Assembly: GCA_947650365.1 (NCBI GenBank)
Contig: OX393554.1
Coordinates: forward strand, 36,786,482-36,850,481
DNA length: 64,000 nucleotides
Reading direction: 5' to 3'
Source: Chamaelirium japonicum
Taxonomy: Eukaryota > Streptophyta > Magnoliopsida > Liliales > Melanthiaceae
Shown: positions 20,900 through 31,649 of the stretch, one piece after another
Position numbering within the stretch: the stretch's first letter is position 1
Layout: every line of letters starts with the position of its first letter
The notes under the pieces: model-generated
What the model was told of the DNA's origin: nothing
Seen by the model: the letters and a program-made list of their open reading frames with translations, nothing else
Database searches by the model: none
Program-made: the position numbers and the translations under genes

Positions 20900-21903
20900 T
20901 GTTGGGGGTAGCTGAAACTCGCCCAGGAGGTCGCCCCCCCATGCTAACCAAATCATCTTGACAGGGAGCGAGATCCACATTGGGGTGAAGGGGCCCTACG
21001 CAAAGAGCTCGCTCAGGAGCTCGCCCAAGCACGCTCAGGAACTCGATCAAGCTCGCGCTGGAGCTCGCCCAAACTCGCTCAGGAGCTCGCCAGAGCTCGC
21101 TCAGGAGCTCGCCCAAGCACGCTCAGGAGCTCGATCAAGCTCGCGCTGGAGCTCACCCAAGCTCGCTCAGGAGCTCGCCAAAGCTCGCTCAGGAGCTCGC
21201 CAAAGCTCGCTCAGGAGCTCGCCCAAGCTCGCTCAGAAAATCGCCCAAGCTCGCGCAATAGCTCGCCAAGCTCGCACGAGAATTCGGTTGCAGTGGCAGC
21301 GGGAGTTAGACCGTCATGCATACAAAGACACCGGCATCACAGACGTCCCAAGCTCACTCAGGACGAGCTCGCCCTGGCTTCCCACCTGAGGTCGCCCGTA
21401 ATAGGGCAGCATGAAGGGCTGCTAGGTGTCGAAATCCCACAGAAGCTACGTGGACAAACATCCATGGAAGCCCGCCCTAGTCAGTTTGAGACCGCCCAGA
21501 CTTGAACAGTCCAGAATAACCACCTAGCAGCGACAAGAAAGATGCTCTCCCCCACTCAAACCGCCTTGCAGGCTCGATGACAAAGAATGTCAGGGGTGCG
21601 AGTTCCAAGGATCGTCAGAGACCCACGCGAGCCAGAACGTGGGGGTCTAGAAGGCTCTGGAAAGAATCTCCACGTGTCGGGCAACGGTAGGTCGCCAATG
21701 TCTATAAATGCCCACCCCCAGGCTCCAGAGTACAGGTTGGAAACCCTTTTCCCTACCACTTTTGTCTACTACAGCTCGCCGTTGTGCACCTGAGACTGAC
21801 TTGAGCATCGGAGGGTCTGCGCTCCTAAGGGAGCCAGCCGTTCTCACGCTTTTTCTTTGTCTTGCAGGCAGCCCGCACGGACCAGTGAAAAATCCCCCAA
21901 ACA
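20900..21903 (+). repeat. 3' LTR of T2 (1004 bp)
   Basis: Same ends and same inner order as the 5' LTR, including GAGCTC-rich subrepeats, the TATA-like box near 21700 and the terminal CCCCCAAACA. The satellite resumes immediately after it. Confidence 0.95.
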
Positions 21904-21908
21904 GATCG
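21904..21908. other. right target-site duplication of the T2 element (GATCG)
   Basis: It matches 9299-9303 and continues straight into satellite sequence (GATCGTACGAATG). Confidence 0.9.
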
Positions 21909-22717
21909 TACGAATGAATTAGAGTGGATCGTACGAATGAATTAGAATTGATCGTACGAATGAATTAGAATGGATACATTCATACGAATGAATTAGAAAG
22001 GATCGTACGAATGAATTAGAATGAATTGTACGAATGAATTAGAATGGATCGTATGATTGAATTAGAATGGCTCGTACGAATGAATTAGAATGGATCATAC
22101 GATTGAATGGATCGTACGAATGAATTAGAATGGATACATTCGTGCGAATGAATTAGAATGGATCGAACGAATGAATTAGAATGGTTCGTACGAATGAATT
22201 AGAATGGATACATTCGTACGAATGAATTAGAATGGATCGTACAATCCATTCTAATTCATTCATACGATCCATTCAAATTCATTCGTACGATCCATTCTAA
22301 TTCATTTGTATGATCCATTCAAATTCATTCGCACGAATGTATCCATTCTAATTTATTCATACGAAACATTCTAATTCATTCGTATAATCCATTATAATTC
22401 ATTCGTACGATCCATTCAAATTCTTTCGAATGATCCATTCTAATTCATTCGTACGATCCATTCTAATTCATTCACACGAATGTATCCATTATAATTCATT
22501 CGTACGATCCATTCTAATTCATTCATACGATCCATTTTAATTCATTCGTACGATCCATTCTAATTCATTCGCACGAATGTATCCATTCTAATTCATTCAT
22601 ATGTTCCATTCTAATTCATTCGTATGATCCATTCTAATTTATTCGCACGAATGTATCCATTCTAATTCATTCGTATTATCCATTCTAATTCATTCGTACG
22701 ATCCATTCTAATTCATT
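21909..22717. repeat. 23-bp satellite, right part
   Basis: The same 23-bp satellite as at 5090-9303. It reads forward to about 22240 and reversed from about 22245 to 22717. It ends abruptly within a few bases of coding exon sequence of T1 unit A, with no LTR and no target duplication at the junction. Confidence 0.92.
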
Positions 22718-24083
22718 ATCTGTCTTCCACCCCCTCTGGTGGAGATGGTGAGAACGGGGGTGGTGAGGAAGAAATTCCTCCCACCCCCACTGGTGGTGCA
22801 ACAGGGGAAGACTCAATTCCTATTCCCATTGACGAGGTTAAAGCTCGTCAAATGGAGGAAATTCTCGACATAGAAGGTGATGGCCCAAAGGCGGTTCCCA
22901 CCTACAAGTTTGATGAATTGAAGAAGCCGCTGCGCTTCAAAATAAAATTGTCAAGGAGTGGTGGGGTTGGAAGCAACCCCACACCCCTCGATCAAATTCC
23001 ACCTGAAGTACCCCGACTCGAAGGAGCGACAACGAGCGGGGGTATAGAGGTTGAGCAACCCCCACCCCCCTCTCGGTCTCTGGCTGAGGAGGTGGCTGCT
23101 ATGGTGGCGGGACTCGTCCAGCCAGGCGGGCCACAGGAAGAAAGAGTCTCACCTCCCCGGGATGCTCCCTCCCCTATCCATTTGGAGAGGGAAAGTTGCG
23201 TGGGCGATGGAGCTACTCAACCTCAGCCAACGCCGGCCCCTATTCAGGAGAAATCGACCCCTCAGGGTGGTTCCGATCGCCGAAAGGGTAAGGAGCCAAG
23301 GGTTGAAGCCTCAGGTAATTGTACTAACTTGCCTTGATTTTCTTGCCTCTGAAGATTGGAAATAATCCAACACTTTGACCTTTCGTGTTGATTGCAGGTG
23401 CGCCTGTTGGCTCGACCCCGAAGATGAAGAGTTTGGGTGATGTTGACATCAACCACCCCACATCCGTGATCCGGAAACTCTGCAATCTTCCAGGGGCTAC
23501 TCTAGATGAAGCTTTCGACAGGCTCGAACTGGTGGTAAGTGCATCTTGCTCGACCGATCATCTGAATTGCATCTTCAGAATAATTCTAACTCTTTTGTTC
23601 TTTTTGCAGAATTCAACAGTTTTGAATGTTGTGACCAAGCTCTCCATGAAGGCGGGAGCCAAAGAAGCTTCAGCTGAAGTCTCCCGCTTATCTACCGCAC
23701 TAGAGGTCGTAAGCGAGGAGAGGGATAAGCTGAGGGAGGCTCTATCCTCAAAGAAGGAGGCATTGAAGGCCAAGACCGAGGCCCTTCGCAGGGAAAAGTT
23801 GGAGAGCAAGGGCTGGCAGAATGGATACGAGGCCCGGGGTCACGAGCTTGAAGATTTGAAGAAGCGATTCTTCAGGATCGAGAACTTGGGCTTCGATCGT
23901 GCTGCTCGAATAAAGGAGCTGGAGGCTCAACTTGCTGCTTCAGCAGAGACTCATAAGAAGGAGCTGGAGCATATGCGGAGTGAGTGCAAGAGCTACAGGG
24001 AAACAGCTGAGAAGGCAGCAGAAGCGCTCAGGGTCCATGTAACCAGTGTCCGATCCTCTAAGGCATCAGTGGCCAAGCCTTGA
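22718..24083 (+). pseudogene. antisense gene of T1 unit A, 5' part missing
   Basis: Homology to the unit B gene begins at 22718, corresponding to 35517 inside exon 1. Everything upstream (promoter, start codon, PF04195-like domain) is absent and replaced by satellite. The rest keeps the exon plan: exon 1 remainder to 23314, intron 23315-23397, exon 2 23398-23534, intron 23535-23609, exon 3 23610-24083, all with GT...AG borders. Exon 3 encodes the coiled-coil-like C terminus (KEASAEVSRLSTALEVVSEE). Confidence 0.85.
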
Positions 24084-24764
24084 GACTTTTTCTTCCTTTT
24101 AGTTGTTGTGCTTGTAAACTCTTGATATGTAGTAGCTTGCTCCTGTACTTGTCACATTTTTGATAATAATAGAAATCTCTTTGGTGTTTAAAAATTGGAT
24201 GTCTCTTGAGTTGAATGTCTTTGAATCTTATGTTCTGGATAGCATTAGCATAGATATAATCTTTTGAATGTAAGGGATCGAGTCGCAACTTGATTACCCA
24301 AACTTGTTTAACTTGAAATTTGAATTTGAATCCATGCAACACTTGTATGTAAGGGGTTGAGTCGCAACTCAAGCACCCAAACTTATTGCAACTTGAAAAT
24401 TGAAACTTGAATTCGTGTAACACTTGAATGTGAGGGGTTGAGTCGCAACTCAAGCACCCAAACTTGTTAGACGATATCGAAATTGATTGAAATTGAACAT
24501 TGAAACTTGAAGGTCAGTTTAACATTTGCTAGTAATGGGTTGAGTCGCAACTCTAACACCCAAACTTGTTAAAAGACTTGGTAACTTGAATATGGTCAGT
24601 TTTTAACATTTGCTAGTAAGGGGTTGAGTCACAACTCTAACACCCAAACTTGTTAAAAGACCTGGTAACTTGAATTTGAAGCTGCTTTAGAACTTGAATT
24701 GAAAAGCTGAACACTTGCACATTTGAACATTTGAAAGAGAACTTTATTCATCACAGAATTTACA
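24084..24764. repeat. pol/antisense-gene spacer with five hairpin repeats, unit A
   Basis: Five related units between 24274 and 24645 each carry a hairpin with a CGCA loop (CACA in the last), such as TTGAGT-CGCA-ACTCAA, bracketed by GGG and CCC and followed by AAACTTGTT or a close variant. The block lies between the 3' ends of the antisense gene (plus strand) and pol (minus strand). TTGTAA and AATAATAGAA near 24113 and 24164 could serve polyadenylation of the antisense gene. Confidence 0.8.
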
Positions 24765-27700
24765 TCATGGGTAGAACATCTTGAGGTGTCTGGAATTCCA
24801 AGCTCGAGGCAATCTATCTCCTTCTGGTGTGACCAGTCTGTAAGAACCTTTGCCTCCTATTGATTCAACGATATATGAACCTTCCCAGTTGGGAGCAAGC
24901 TTCCCACTGGTGTGTTCTTTGGTGTTGTAGAAAACTGCTCTGAGAACTAGGCTGCCCACTGGGAACTGTCTCTTGTAGATTTTCTTGTCGTAGGCTCTTT
25001 TGATCTTCTGTTGGTACTTGGCCACACGAAGTGATGCTTGATCTCGTAATTCTTCGGAGAAGTCTAGATCATTGATCCGAAGTTCTTTATTGATTCCTTC
25101 TTCAACTGCTTTGGTCTTCAAAGTACTTGATATATTTTCTGTTGGGAGTACTGCTTCCGATCCATATGTTAGACGAAAGGGTGAGAACCCTGTTGATCTT
25201 CTCGGAGTTGTGCGATACCCCCAAAGAACTTTAGGTAGGACTTGCTCCCACAATCCTTTCTTGTCGTTGAGTTTCTTCTTGAGTATACCAAGTATGGCTC
25301 TATTTGAGGCTTCAGCTTGGCCATTGCATTAAGGATATCTTGGAGTTGAATAGAATAGCTTGATACCGTTGTTGAGACAGAACTCTCGAAACTTTTCGGA
25401 GTCAAACTGAGCTCCATTGTCAGCAACAAGAATTTGAGGTGTACCAAACCTTGAGAAGATGTTGCGCCGAATGAATTTGATCACTTCGTCGTCAGTCTCT
25501 CGGAAGAGGGGCACAGCTTCAACCCATTTGGTGAAATAATCCGTGGCCAGCAGTAGATACTTCTTCTTACTTGGAGTTGGAGGGAAAGGACCCAAGAAAT
25601 CTAACCCCCATTGATGGAATGGCCAGGGACTTGATAGTTGATGAAGCTCATCTGCAAGGAGATGGATAGCTCGAGCGTGTCTTTGGCATGGCTCACATCT
25701 TTGAACAACATGTTGAGCATCCTTTGCCATTGTTGGCCAGTAGTACCCTTGTAGCTTCGTCTTGGTTTCAAAAGATCTCCCTCCCGAATGATTTCCACAA
25801 GTTCCAGAGTGGATATCAATCAGGATTGCCTGTGCTTGCTCAGGACCAAGGCATTTGAGTAACATCCCATTGTGAGATTTGAAGTACAGATCTTCTCCTT
25901 GAATAGTGTAGCAGGGAAGCTTCCTTTGAAGTCTTCGGGCTTGATTTGGATCTTCGGGCATTTTGCCATGTTTGAAGAAATCAAAGATTGATCGTCTCCA
26001 GTCTTCAGGCTCATTTGTAGTAGTAGTGAGGTTCAATGCGAGTTGATCTCCACCCCCAGATCTCTTTGTAGTAGCAAGGATCTGTTGATCGGGGATGGTC
26101 TTGGGCACTTCTTGATAATCGATTTGTATTTGCCTTCCTCCGAGTGAGTCTCCAAGAACTGAGGCGGCATTGGCTAAGGCATCTGCTTCTCGGTTCTCTG
26201 CTCTGGGGATTTGAATGAGTTCAGCGCCAATAAAACGTTGTTGAAGACGTCGTACTAAGGCTAAGTAGAGTTGCATTCTTTCTTCGCGAACTGTGTACTC
26301 TCCATTGATTTGCCTTATGATCAATTGGGAGTCGCTGTAGACGATAATTCGATCTACCCCCAGGGATTTCGCCATCTCGAGTCCAGAAATGAGTGCTTCG
26401 TATTCGGCTTCGTTGTTGGTGGCAGTGAATCCGAGGAGAGTGGCCTTCTGGAGATGATCAAGTTCGGGGGATATCAATACTATCCCAGTTCCCGAACCGA
26501 TCGAACTTGAAGCTCCATCAGTATATAGCTTCCATGGAGGAGTTGCAGCAATAGCTTCGAGACTTGGATCAATTCTTGTTACAAGATTGATTGGAGTATT
26601 GTCCTCATCTTCTAAGCGCATGTCGACATCTTCTTCCCAAATGATGGGGTCTTCAACTGGGAAGTCAGCTAGAAAATCAGCAATAGCTTGGCCTTTGATA
26701 GAAGTACGAGATTCAAACTGAATTCCCAAAGCACTCATTTCGATCACCCATTTGGTCATTCGACCAGCTCGACCAGCTTTGTCAATAATATCTTTGAGCG
26801 AGTGCTCTGAAATGACTGTGATCTGGTGGGAGACGAAGTATGGTTGGAGACGACGCGATGCAGTGAGCAAGGCCAGGATGACCTTCTCAGTTTTTGAGTA
26901 GCGAGTTTCAGCTGGAAGGAGAGTATGGCTGATGTACTAGACTGGATGTTCGACGCCTTCTCTTCTACTGACTAAGACCGTGCTGATTGCTTGATCGGTC
27001 ACGGCCAGGTAGAGCCACAAGTCTTCTTTTGGCAATGGAGCAGTCAGGATAGGAGTTTGCACCAGATATTTCTTGATGCTTTGAAATGCTTCTTCACAAG
27101 TTGGACTCCACCCTGAAGTATCCGCCTTTCATAGTTTGTCGAAGAGGGGTTTGCATTTGTCGGAAGATTTTGAGATGAACCGATTGAGGGCAGCAAGTCT
27201 TCCAGTAAGTCGTTGTACCTCCTTTCGATTGGTAGGTGATGGCATGTCGAGGATAGCTTGAATTTGATCGGGATTGGCTTCAATACCCCTCCTGGTCACA
27301 AGATGACCCAGGAATTTACCAGATTGAACACCGAAGGCGCACTTGGCTGGATTGAGCTTCATACGATATTTTCGAAGAATTTGAAAGGTTTCCGCCAGAT
27401 CAGAAAGATGCTTGCTTCGAACGGAGCTCTTGGTGAGGAGATCATCGACGTAGACTTCGACGTTGCGACCGATCTGGTCTTTGAACATCTTTGTGACTAA
27501 CCTTTGATAGGTAGATCAAGCATTTTTGAGGCCGAACGGCATTACATTGTAGCAGTAGAGATCTCGGCTAGTCACGAAGCAAGTCTTCTCTTGATCGTCT
27601 GGATGAAGTGGAATTTGATTATATCCAGAATACCCATCCATGAAAGACAATAGCTCATGGCCAGCAGTGGCATCGACGAGTCTATCGATTCTTGGTATGG

Positions 27701-28178
27701 GGAATGGGTCTTTGGGGCAAGCCTTGTTGAGGTTGGTGAAGTCGATGCAGACTCTGACTTTCCCATTTTTCTTTGGAACAGCAACTATGTTAGAGATCCA
27801 GGTAGGATACTCTACTTCACGGATGAAGCCTGCTGCGAGTAGCTTGGTGATTTCATCTTGAACAGCAACTTGCAGCTCTGGTCGGATGGTGCGTGGTTTT
27901 TGCTTGATAGGTTTCACCTCTTCCTTGATCGCAAGTCGGTGACAAGCGTCATCCGGATTGATACCAGGCATGTCTTCGAAACACCAGGCAAAGACGTCGA
28001 TATTGGACTGGAGGAAAGATACCATGTCTTGCGCTTCTGCGTCGCTAAGACCGGTACCAATAAATGTTTGTCGAGGGAGATCTCCACTGCCAATATTGAT
28101 AGGGATGATTTCTTCAATTGAAGGTGATGTTTCCCATTCGATTGGTGGAGGTTCGGACAGCGGAATCTCCTTTGATTG
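24765..28178 (-). pseudogene. pol: T1 pol, unit A, broken
   Basis: Reverse transcriptase (VCIDFTNLNKACPKDPFPIP, SFMDGYSGYNQIPLH, VYVDDLLTKS), RNase H (WKLYTDGASSSIGSGTG, VYSDSQLIIRQING) and integrase (GNHSGGRSFETKTKLQGYYW, CEPCQRHA, LDFLGPFP, VADNGAQFDS) follow in that order on the minus strand. It ends RAWNSRHLKMFYP with no chromodomain, as in Tat. The region is 3,414 bases in all three units. A few breaks, about four. Confidence 0.88.
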
Positions 28179-28181
28179 CTA
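28173..28181 (-). promoter_or_regulatory. T1 gag-pol UAG in leaky context (unit A)
   Basis: The minus strand reads TAG-CAA-TCA, which fits UAG-CAR-YYA, the tobamovirus readthrough consensus. Pol continues in the same frame. The same nine bases occur at the matching place in units B (40972-40980) and C (60197-60205), so the stop is a fixed family feature rather than decay. Confidence 0.65.
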
Positions 28182-30647
28182 TTTGGAAGAGGGACCAGCT
28201 TCATCTCGCGGCCGCTTTGGAGGAGCAATGTTGATCTTTCGATCTGTCTTAGCCGCAGCAGCCTCACAAGACCTTCCAGCTTGCTGATCACCTCGAATGC
28301 AGACAATGCCTTCCCCAGTTGCAAACTTGAGTAATTGATGATAAGAAGAAGAGATGGCATTGATCTGGTGGAGGAATGGTCGCCCGAGGATGGCGTTGTA
28401 GCTGGATACTCCTTCGACAATTGCGAACCTCACTGAGACTCGAGTCTCTCGGCTGAGGTCCAGAGTGAATCTTGATTCGCCCACCGTGATGCTTTGTTCG
28501 CCGTTAAAGCCAGTGATCACGGTTGGGACGACGTCGAGGCTTTGATATTTATGTCCCAGACGTTTGAAGCAGTCTGAGAACATAATATCGATAGAACTCC
28601 TAGTGTCGATGAGGATCTGATTGACGGTGCTTCCGTCGATGACGAGTTTCAAAACCAGGGGGTCTCGATGTGGAGTATGAACTCCTTGAAGATCAGTGTC
28701 GTTGAAGACGATGGATGGCCTAGCAAGACCTTCGATGGGCTTCTCGATCCAGGTATCTTCTTTATTTGCAGTAGATCGAACATGGAAGATGCGCCGAATT
28801 TGCCGATCGACTTCTTTCCCGGTCACTGCTTGGTTGTGCAATGATCCATGAATACCAAAGACATTGGCATTCACAGAGATAGGTTGCCGGTCAGAGGAGA
28901 TTTGATATATCCAACACACTTCTTTCCCCTTTGCAGAGGTTCGACGTTGATCGTGCCCGTTGTTGACGAATTCTTGAAGGTGGCCCTCTCGCAGTAAGTC
29001 TTCAAGATGGAACTTCAACCGATAGCATCGGTCAGTAGAGTGGCCGTGACTTCGATGGAATTCGCAGTAGACTGTTTTGTCTGCTGTGAATTTGGAGTTT
29101 GGCTGAAGAGGATTGGGCCTCCGAAGATACTCGTCGTGTTGAATGCGGTCGAGTATTTGTTCAATTGGTAAATTCCACTCAGTAAAAGTGGTCTTTGTCG
29201 GAGATCGACGCCCATCATTCTTTGATCGTTTGTTGGCTGGAGGGGCTGCTGCCTCAGCATTGTGGGCCTTAGCAGCATACTTTGGAGCTTCTCTCTCAGC
29301 GGGTCTTCGTTTTGTTTCTCGCCCTTTTCGAGCGACTTGATCGTCTTCGACCTCGATCTCTCTCTGGATTCGATCGAACATAGCTCCCAGAGAAGGAGGG
29401 GGATTACGGATGAAGTCGTTGTAGATGTGCAGATCGAAGCGGAGAGCGTTCTGGAAAGCCAACATGATGGCTTCATCGTCCAGATGTCTTCCAGAGAGGG
29501 CAGCATGCTCGTTGCGAAATCTCCTAGTGAAACTTCGGAGAGTCTCGTCAGCACCCATCCTTAGCCGATAGATAGAGTCAAGCTTCTTCTCGGGCTTCAG
29601 ATTGAGCTGATAATGCTGCACAAAGAGTTTGGCCAAAACATCGAACTGGGTGATGGACCCGGCTCGGAGATTATGATACCAGTCGAGCGACGGTTCATCG
29701 AGACTTCCTGCGAAGGTGCGGCAGAGCACATTGTTTTCTTCTTCATGCGGTGTTAAGGCTTGCTTGAAGGCAAGGATGTGGAGAGTAGGATCTCCTCTGA
29801 TGCAGTTGAATTTGGGGAGGATTGGAGTTCTCTATCCCCTTGGAAATGTTGTCTCAAAGAGACTTCGATGTAGAGGTCCGGCAGAAGAATAGCCATCCCT
29901 GCGACCATGTCCTCGGATTAGAAGTGGGTCAAGAGGCAAGATCGCAAGGTCTTGCTCGGGCATTGTAATATTTGCCGGTTGAAGTCGATGTCGGAGGTCC
30001 GATCCAAGCCCACGCTGAAGTGGAATGGAAGGGGAAACTCGACTCTTTGAAGGAGCGCCTTTCATTTGGTGCCTCCTTGGTATGTTGAGTTTTGAAGGTG
30101 TCCTCTTGTCGCAGTTGCGGCCAGAAGACGATTGGGAAGACTCGTCTTCGAGGCGATCCCAAACACTTTGCTTCCAGGGGGTAGCAGAGGGAGTTGGATC
30201 ACGTCGAATCCTCTCGAGGGCAGTAGTACCCATTGACCTCCGTTGTTCGGAGTGGATGGAATGTCGAGGAAGATCGACTCTCTCGCTTGTGGAGGGGATT
30301 GGAAGAGCGATTCCAGCCTCAGAGGCTGCCTTCTTCAGAGCATCCCTCTCAGCAGTGAGGGTGGCATTTTGTTTTGCCAATTGAAGCAGCTGGAAGTCGA
30401 CTGTAGAGATTTGGTAGGTCGATGGAGGGTCTTCAGCAGGAGCGGGTGTTGTTTGCCCAATCGACTGTCGCACGGGGTGGGCGATAGGTCGATCGACAGA
30501 TTTGCCACTCCCTGAACGAACCCCCATCTCGGGGACAGCAAGGGGCTGTCCGAAGTTGAGCCTTTGACTCATTGAACGAGTCTCAGTACGAGGTTGTTGT
30601 TGAGTGTTACTTCCTTCTGGTTGACCTTGATGTTTTGTCCTCGCCAT
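28179..30647 (-). pseudogene. gag: T1 gag-protease, unit A, broken
   Basis: Starts MARTKHQGQPEGSN at 30647 and would span 822 codons plus UAG. Seen along it are a Gln/Pro-rich N terminus, a capsid region (SLDWYHNLRAGSITQFDVLAKLF), a zinc-knuckle variant CEFHRSHGHSTDRC and an aspartic-protease part with the trailing strand NAILGRPFLHQINA. The final codon is a UAG followed by CAA-UCA, and the frame continues openly into pol. About one break. Confidence 0.88.
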
Positions 30648-30783
30648 TCAGAGAGCGAAAGGTGCAACGAGAGTGCCGTTCAGTTGTATGATCAACCGAG
30701 AGGGCGAGGAAGTTTGACTATCAAGATCAGTTGTAGGTTCAACCGATCAAGTAGTAACGGTGAGTTGGACTTTTTGATCGGAT

Positions 30784-30802
30784 CCCACAGACGGTGCCAA
30801 AC
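30784..30802 (-). other. primer-binding site, T1 unit A
   Basis: On the minus strand, directly after the LTR end CCCCCACA, the sequence reads GTTTGGCACCGTCTGTGGG. Units B, C and the nested element have TGGCGCCGTCTGTGGG. This is the Tat-type site. Confidence 0.85.
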
Positions 30803-31524
30803 TGTGGGGGAAAATCTTCGTGCCGACCCGAAGACTCTCGCAGCACCAGTCAATTGGAGTTGAAGTTGACGTCGAAGATCGTTGGTCGATCTGTTGATTG
30901 AAGTTGAAGCCTTTTGATATGCCAATAGAAAGAGATATGCAATCAGAGAGTAGACACGAGAGGTGATCTCGGAGTTCAGCCGAAGCCTACGTCTCCGTGC
31001 TATAGGGAGCAACCCGAATTCACTAATACTTATGTCGAAGTGATCTCGACAGGCCGAGTATCACTAGAAACACTCTGATCTCTTCGAAGGAGAGAAGAAG
31101 ATCAAAGAGAGATGGTAGATGGGAAGTCGGAAATCTCAGAGCTCTGGTTTTAGAACTGAGAGTTCGATCTGAGATTCGATCCTTTTACATTCGAAGGCTC
31201 TGCTATTTATAGGCTTCTCTGGGAGGAATTCCGGGGTAAATGGCGGTTTCTGCTGTTGTATTTGGGGATTCTTCAGGTAAAGCTGGCGGGCCCCGCTACC
31301 GTCTTCTGGGGGATTCCACAGACTCGTAGGCCTATCAGACAGGGCCGATGGGTCCCGCGGTGGTCCTCGTGGGCCCACCAGGCAGGGCTGGTGGGTCCCG
31401 TGGTAGTCTTCATGGTCCCACCAGGCAGGGCCGGTGGGTCCCGTGGTAGTCTTCGTGGTCCCACCAGGCAGGGCCGGTGGGTCCCGTGGTAGTTGGTAAA
31501 CTTCTGCCAAAATTTGCACCCACA
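30803..31524 (-). repeat. T1 LTR shared by units A and B (722 bp)
   Basis: Minus-strand LTR with TGTGGGTGC...CCCCCACA ends, TATA box at 31211-31204 and about four 43-bp minisatellite units (about 31340-31495). The unit A primer-binding site is on one side and the unit B polypurine tract (31525 onward) on the other. Confidence 0.93.
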
Positions 31525-31545
31525 GTTACCCCCTCCAAGTTAGCT
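31525..31545 (-). other. polypurine tract of T1 unit B
   Basis: The minus strand reads CTTGGAGGGGGTAAC directly before the LTR start at 31524, as in the plus-strand copy at 4280-4294. Its presence here shows that this LTR is the 3' LTR of unit B. Confidence 0.8.
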
Positions 31546-31649
31546 AGAGTTCATCTGGCTGGCTTGGATTTGGTGCAAAAAACAGCAACCCCCTGTCCAA
31601 AAAAGGTACAAAGAGGCTTGTCGAAATATTAGTATAAAAAAGGCTGATC

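Larger units (their letters stand above)
9304..21903 (+). mobile_element. T2 full-length Tat-lineage Ty3/gypsy retrotransposon
   Basis: A 12.6-kb element with both LTRs, primer-binding site, gag, pol, a hairpin-repeat spacer, an antisense accessory gene, a 146-bp repeat array, polypurine tract and a GATCG target duplication. Pol ends in the short motif RPWNALHLRKFYA with no chromodomain, as expected for Tat rather than chromoviruses. The pol frame looks whole; gag has about four breaks and the antisense gene about two. The two LTRs show roughly a dozen differences in their first 200 bases plus a 20-bp length difference, so it is older than the T1 array duplications. It lies wholly inside the 23-bp satellite. 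Confidence 0.95.
22718..31524 (-). mobile_element. T1 unit A (truncated at its 3' side)
   Basis: Reading on the minus strand: LTR 31524-30803, primer-binding site, gag, pol, hairpin spacer and the last part of the antisense gene, then satellite. The 3' repeats and the 3' LTR are missing. The retained part aligns with unit B at a constant offset of 12,799 bases (for example 24083 with 36882). Broken, with about five breaks in gag-pol. Confidence 0.9.

Noticed and set aside
22852-24083. Antisense gene as an ordinary host gene next to retrotransposons
   Set aside because: It recurs at the same place in every T1 copy, and a domain-equivalent gene sits at the same place in T2, so it belongs to the elements.
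24084-24764. Hairpins in the pol/antisense spacer as tRNA or other known small RNA genes
   Set aside because: No cloverleaf, no A/B boxes; the short single hairpins do not match a known ncRNA family that I can name.
29015-29554. 179-codon minus-strand frame (also 41814-42353, 61039-61578) overlapping gag
   Set aside because: It is a shadow frame of gag in another phase; its serine/leucine-rich sequence has no domain and lies wholly under the capsid and zinc-knuckle coding region.
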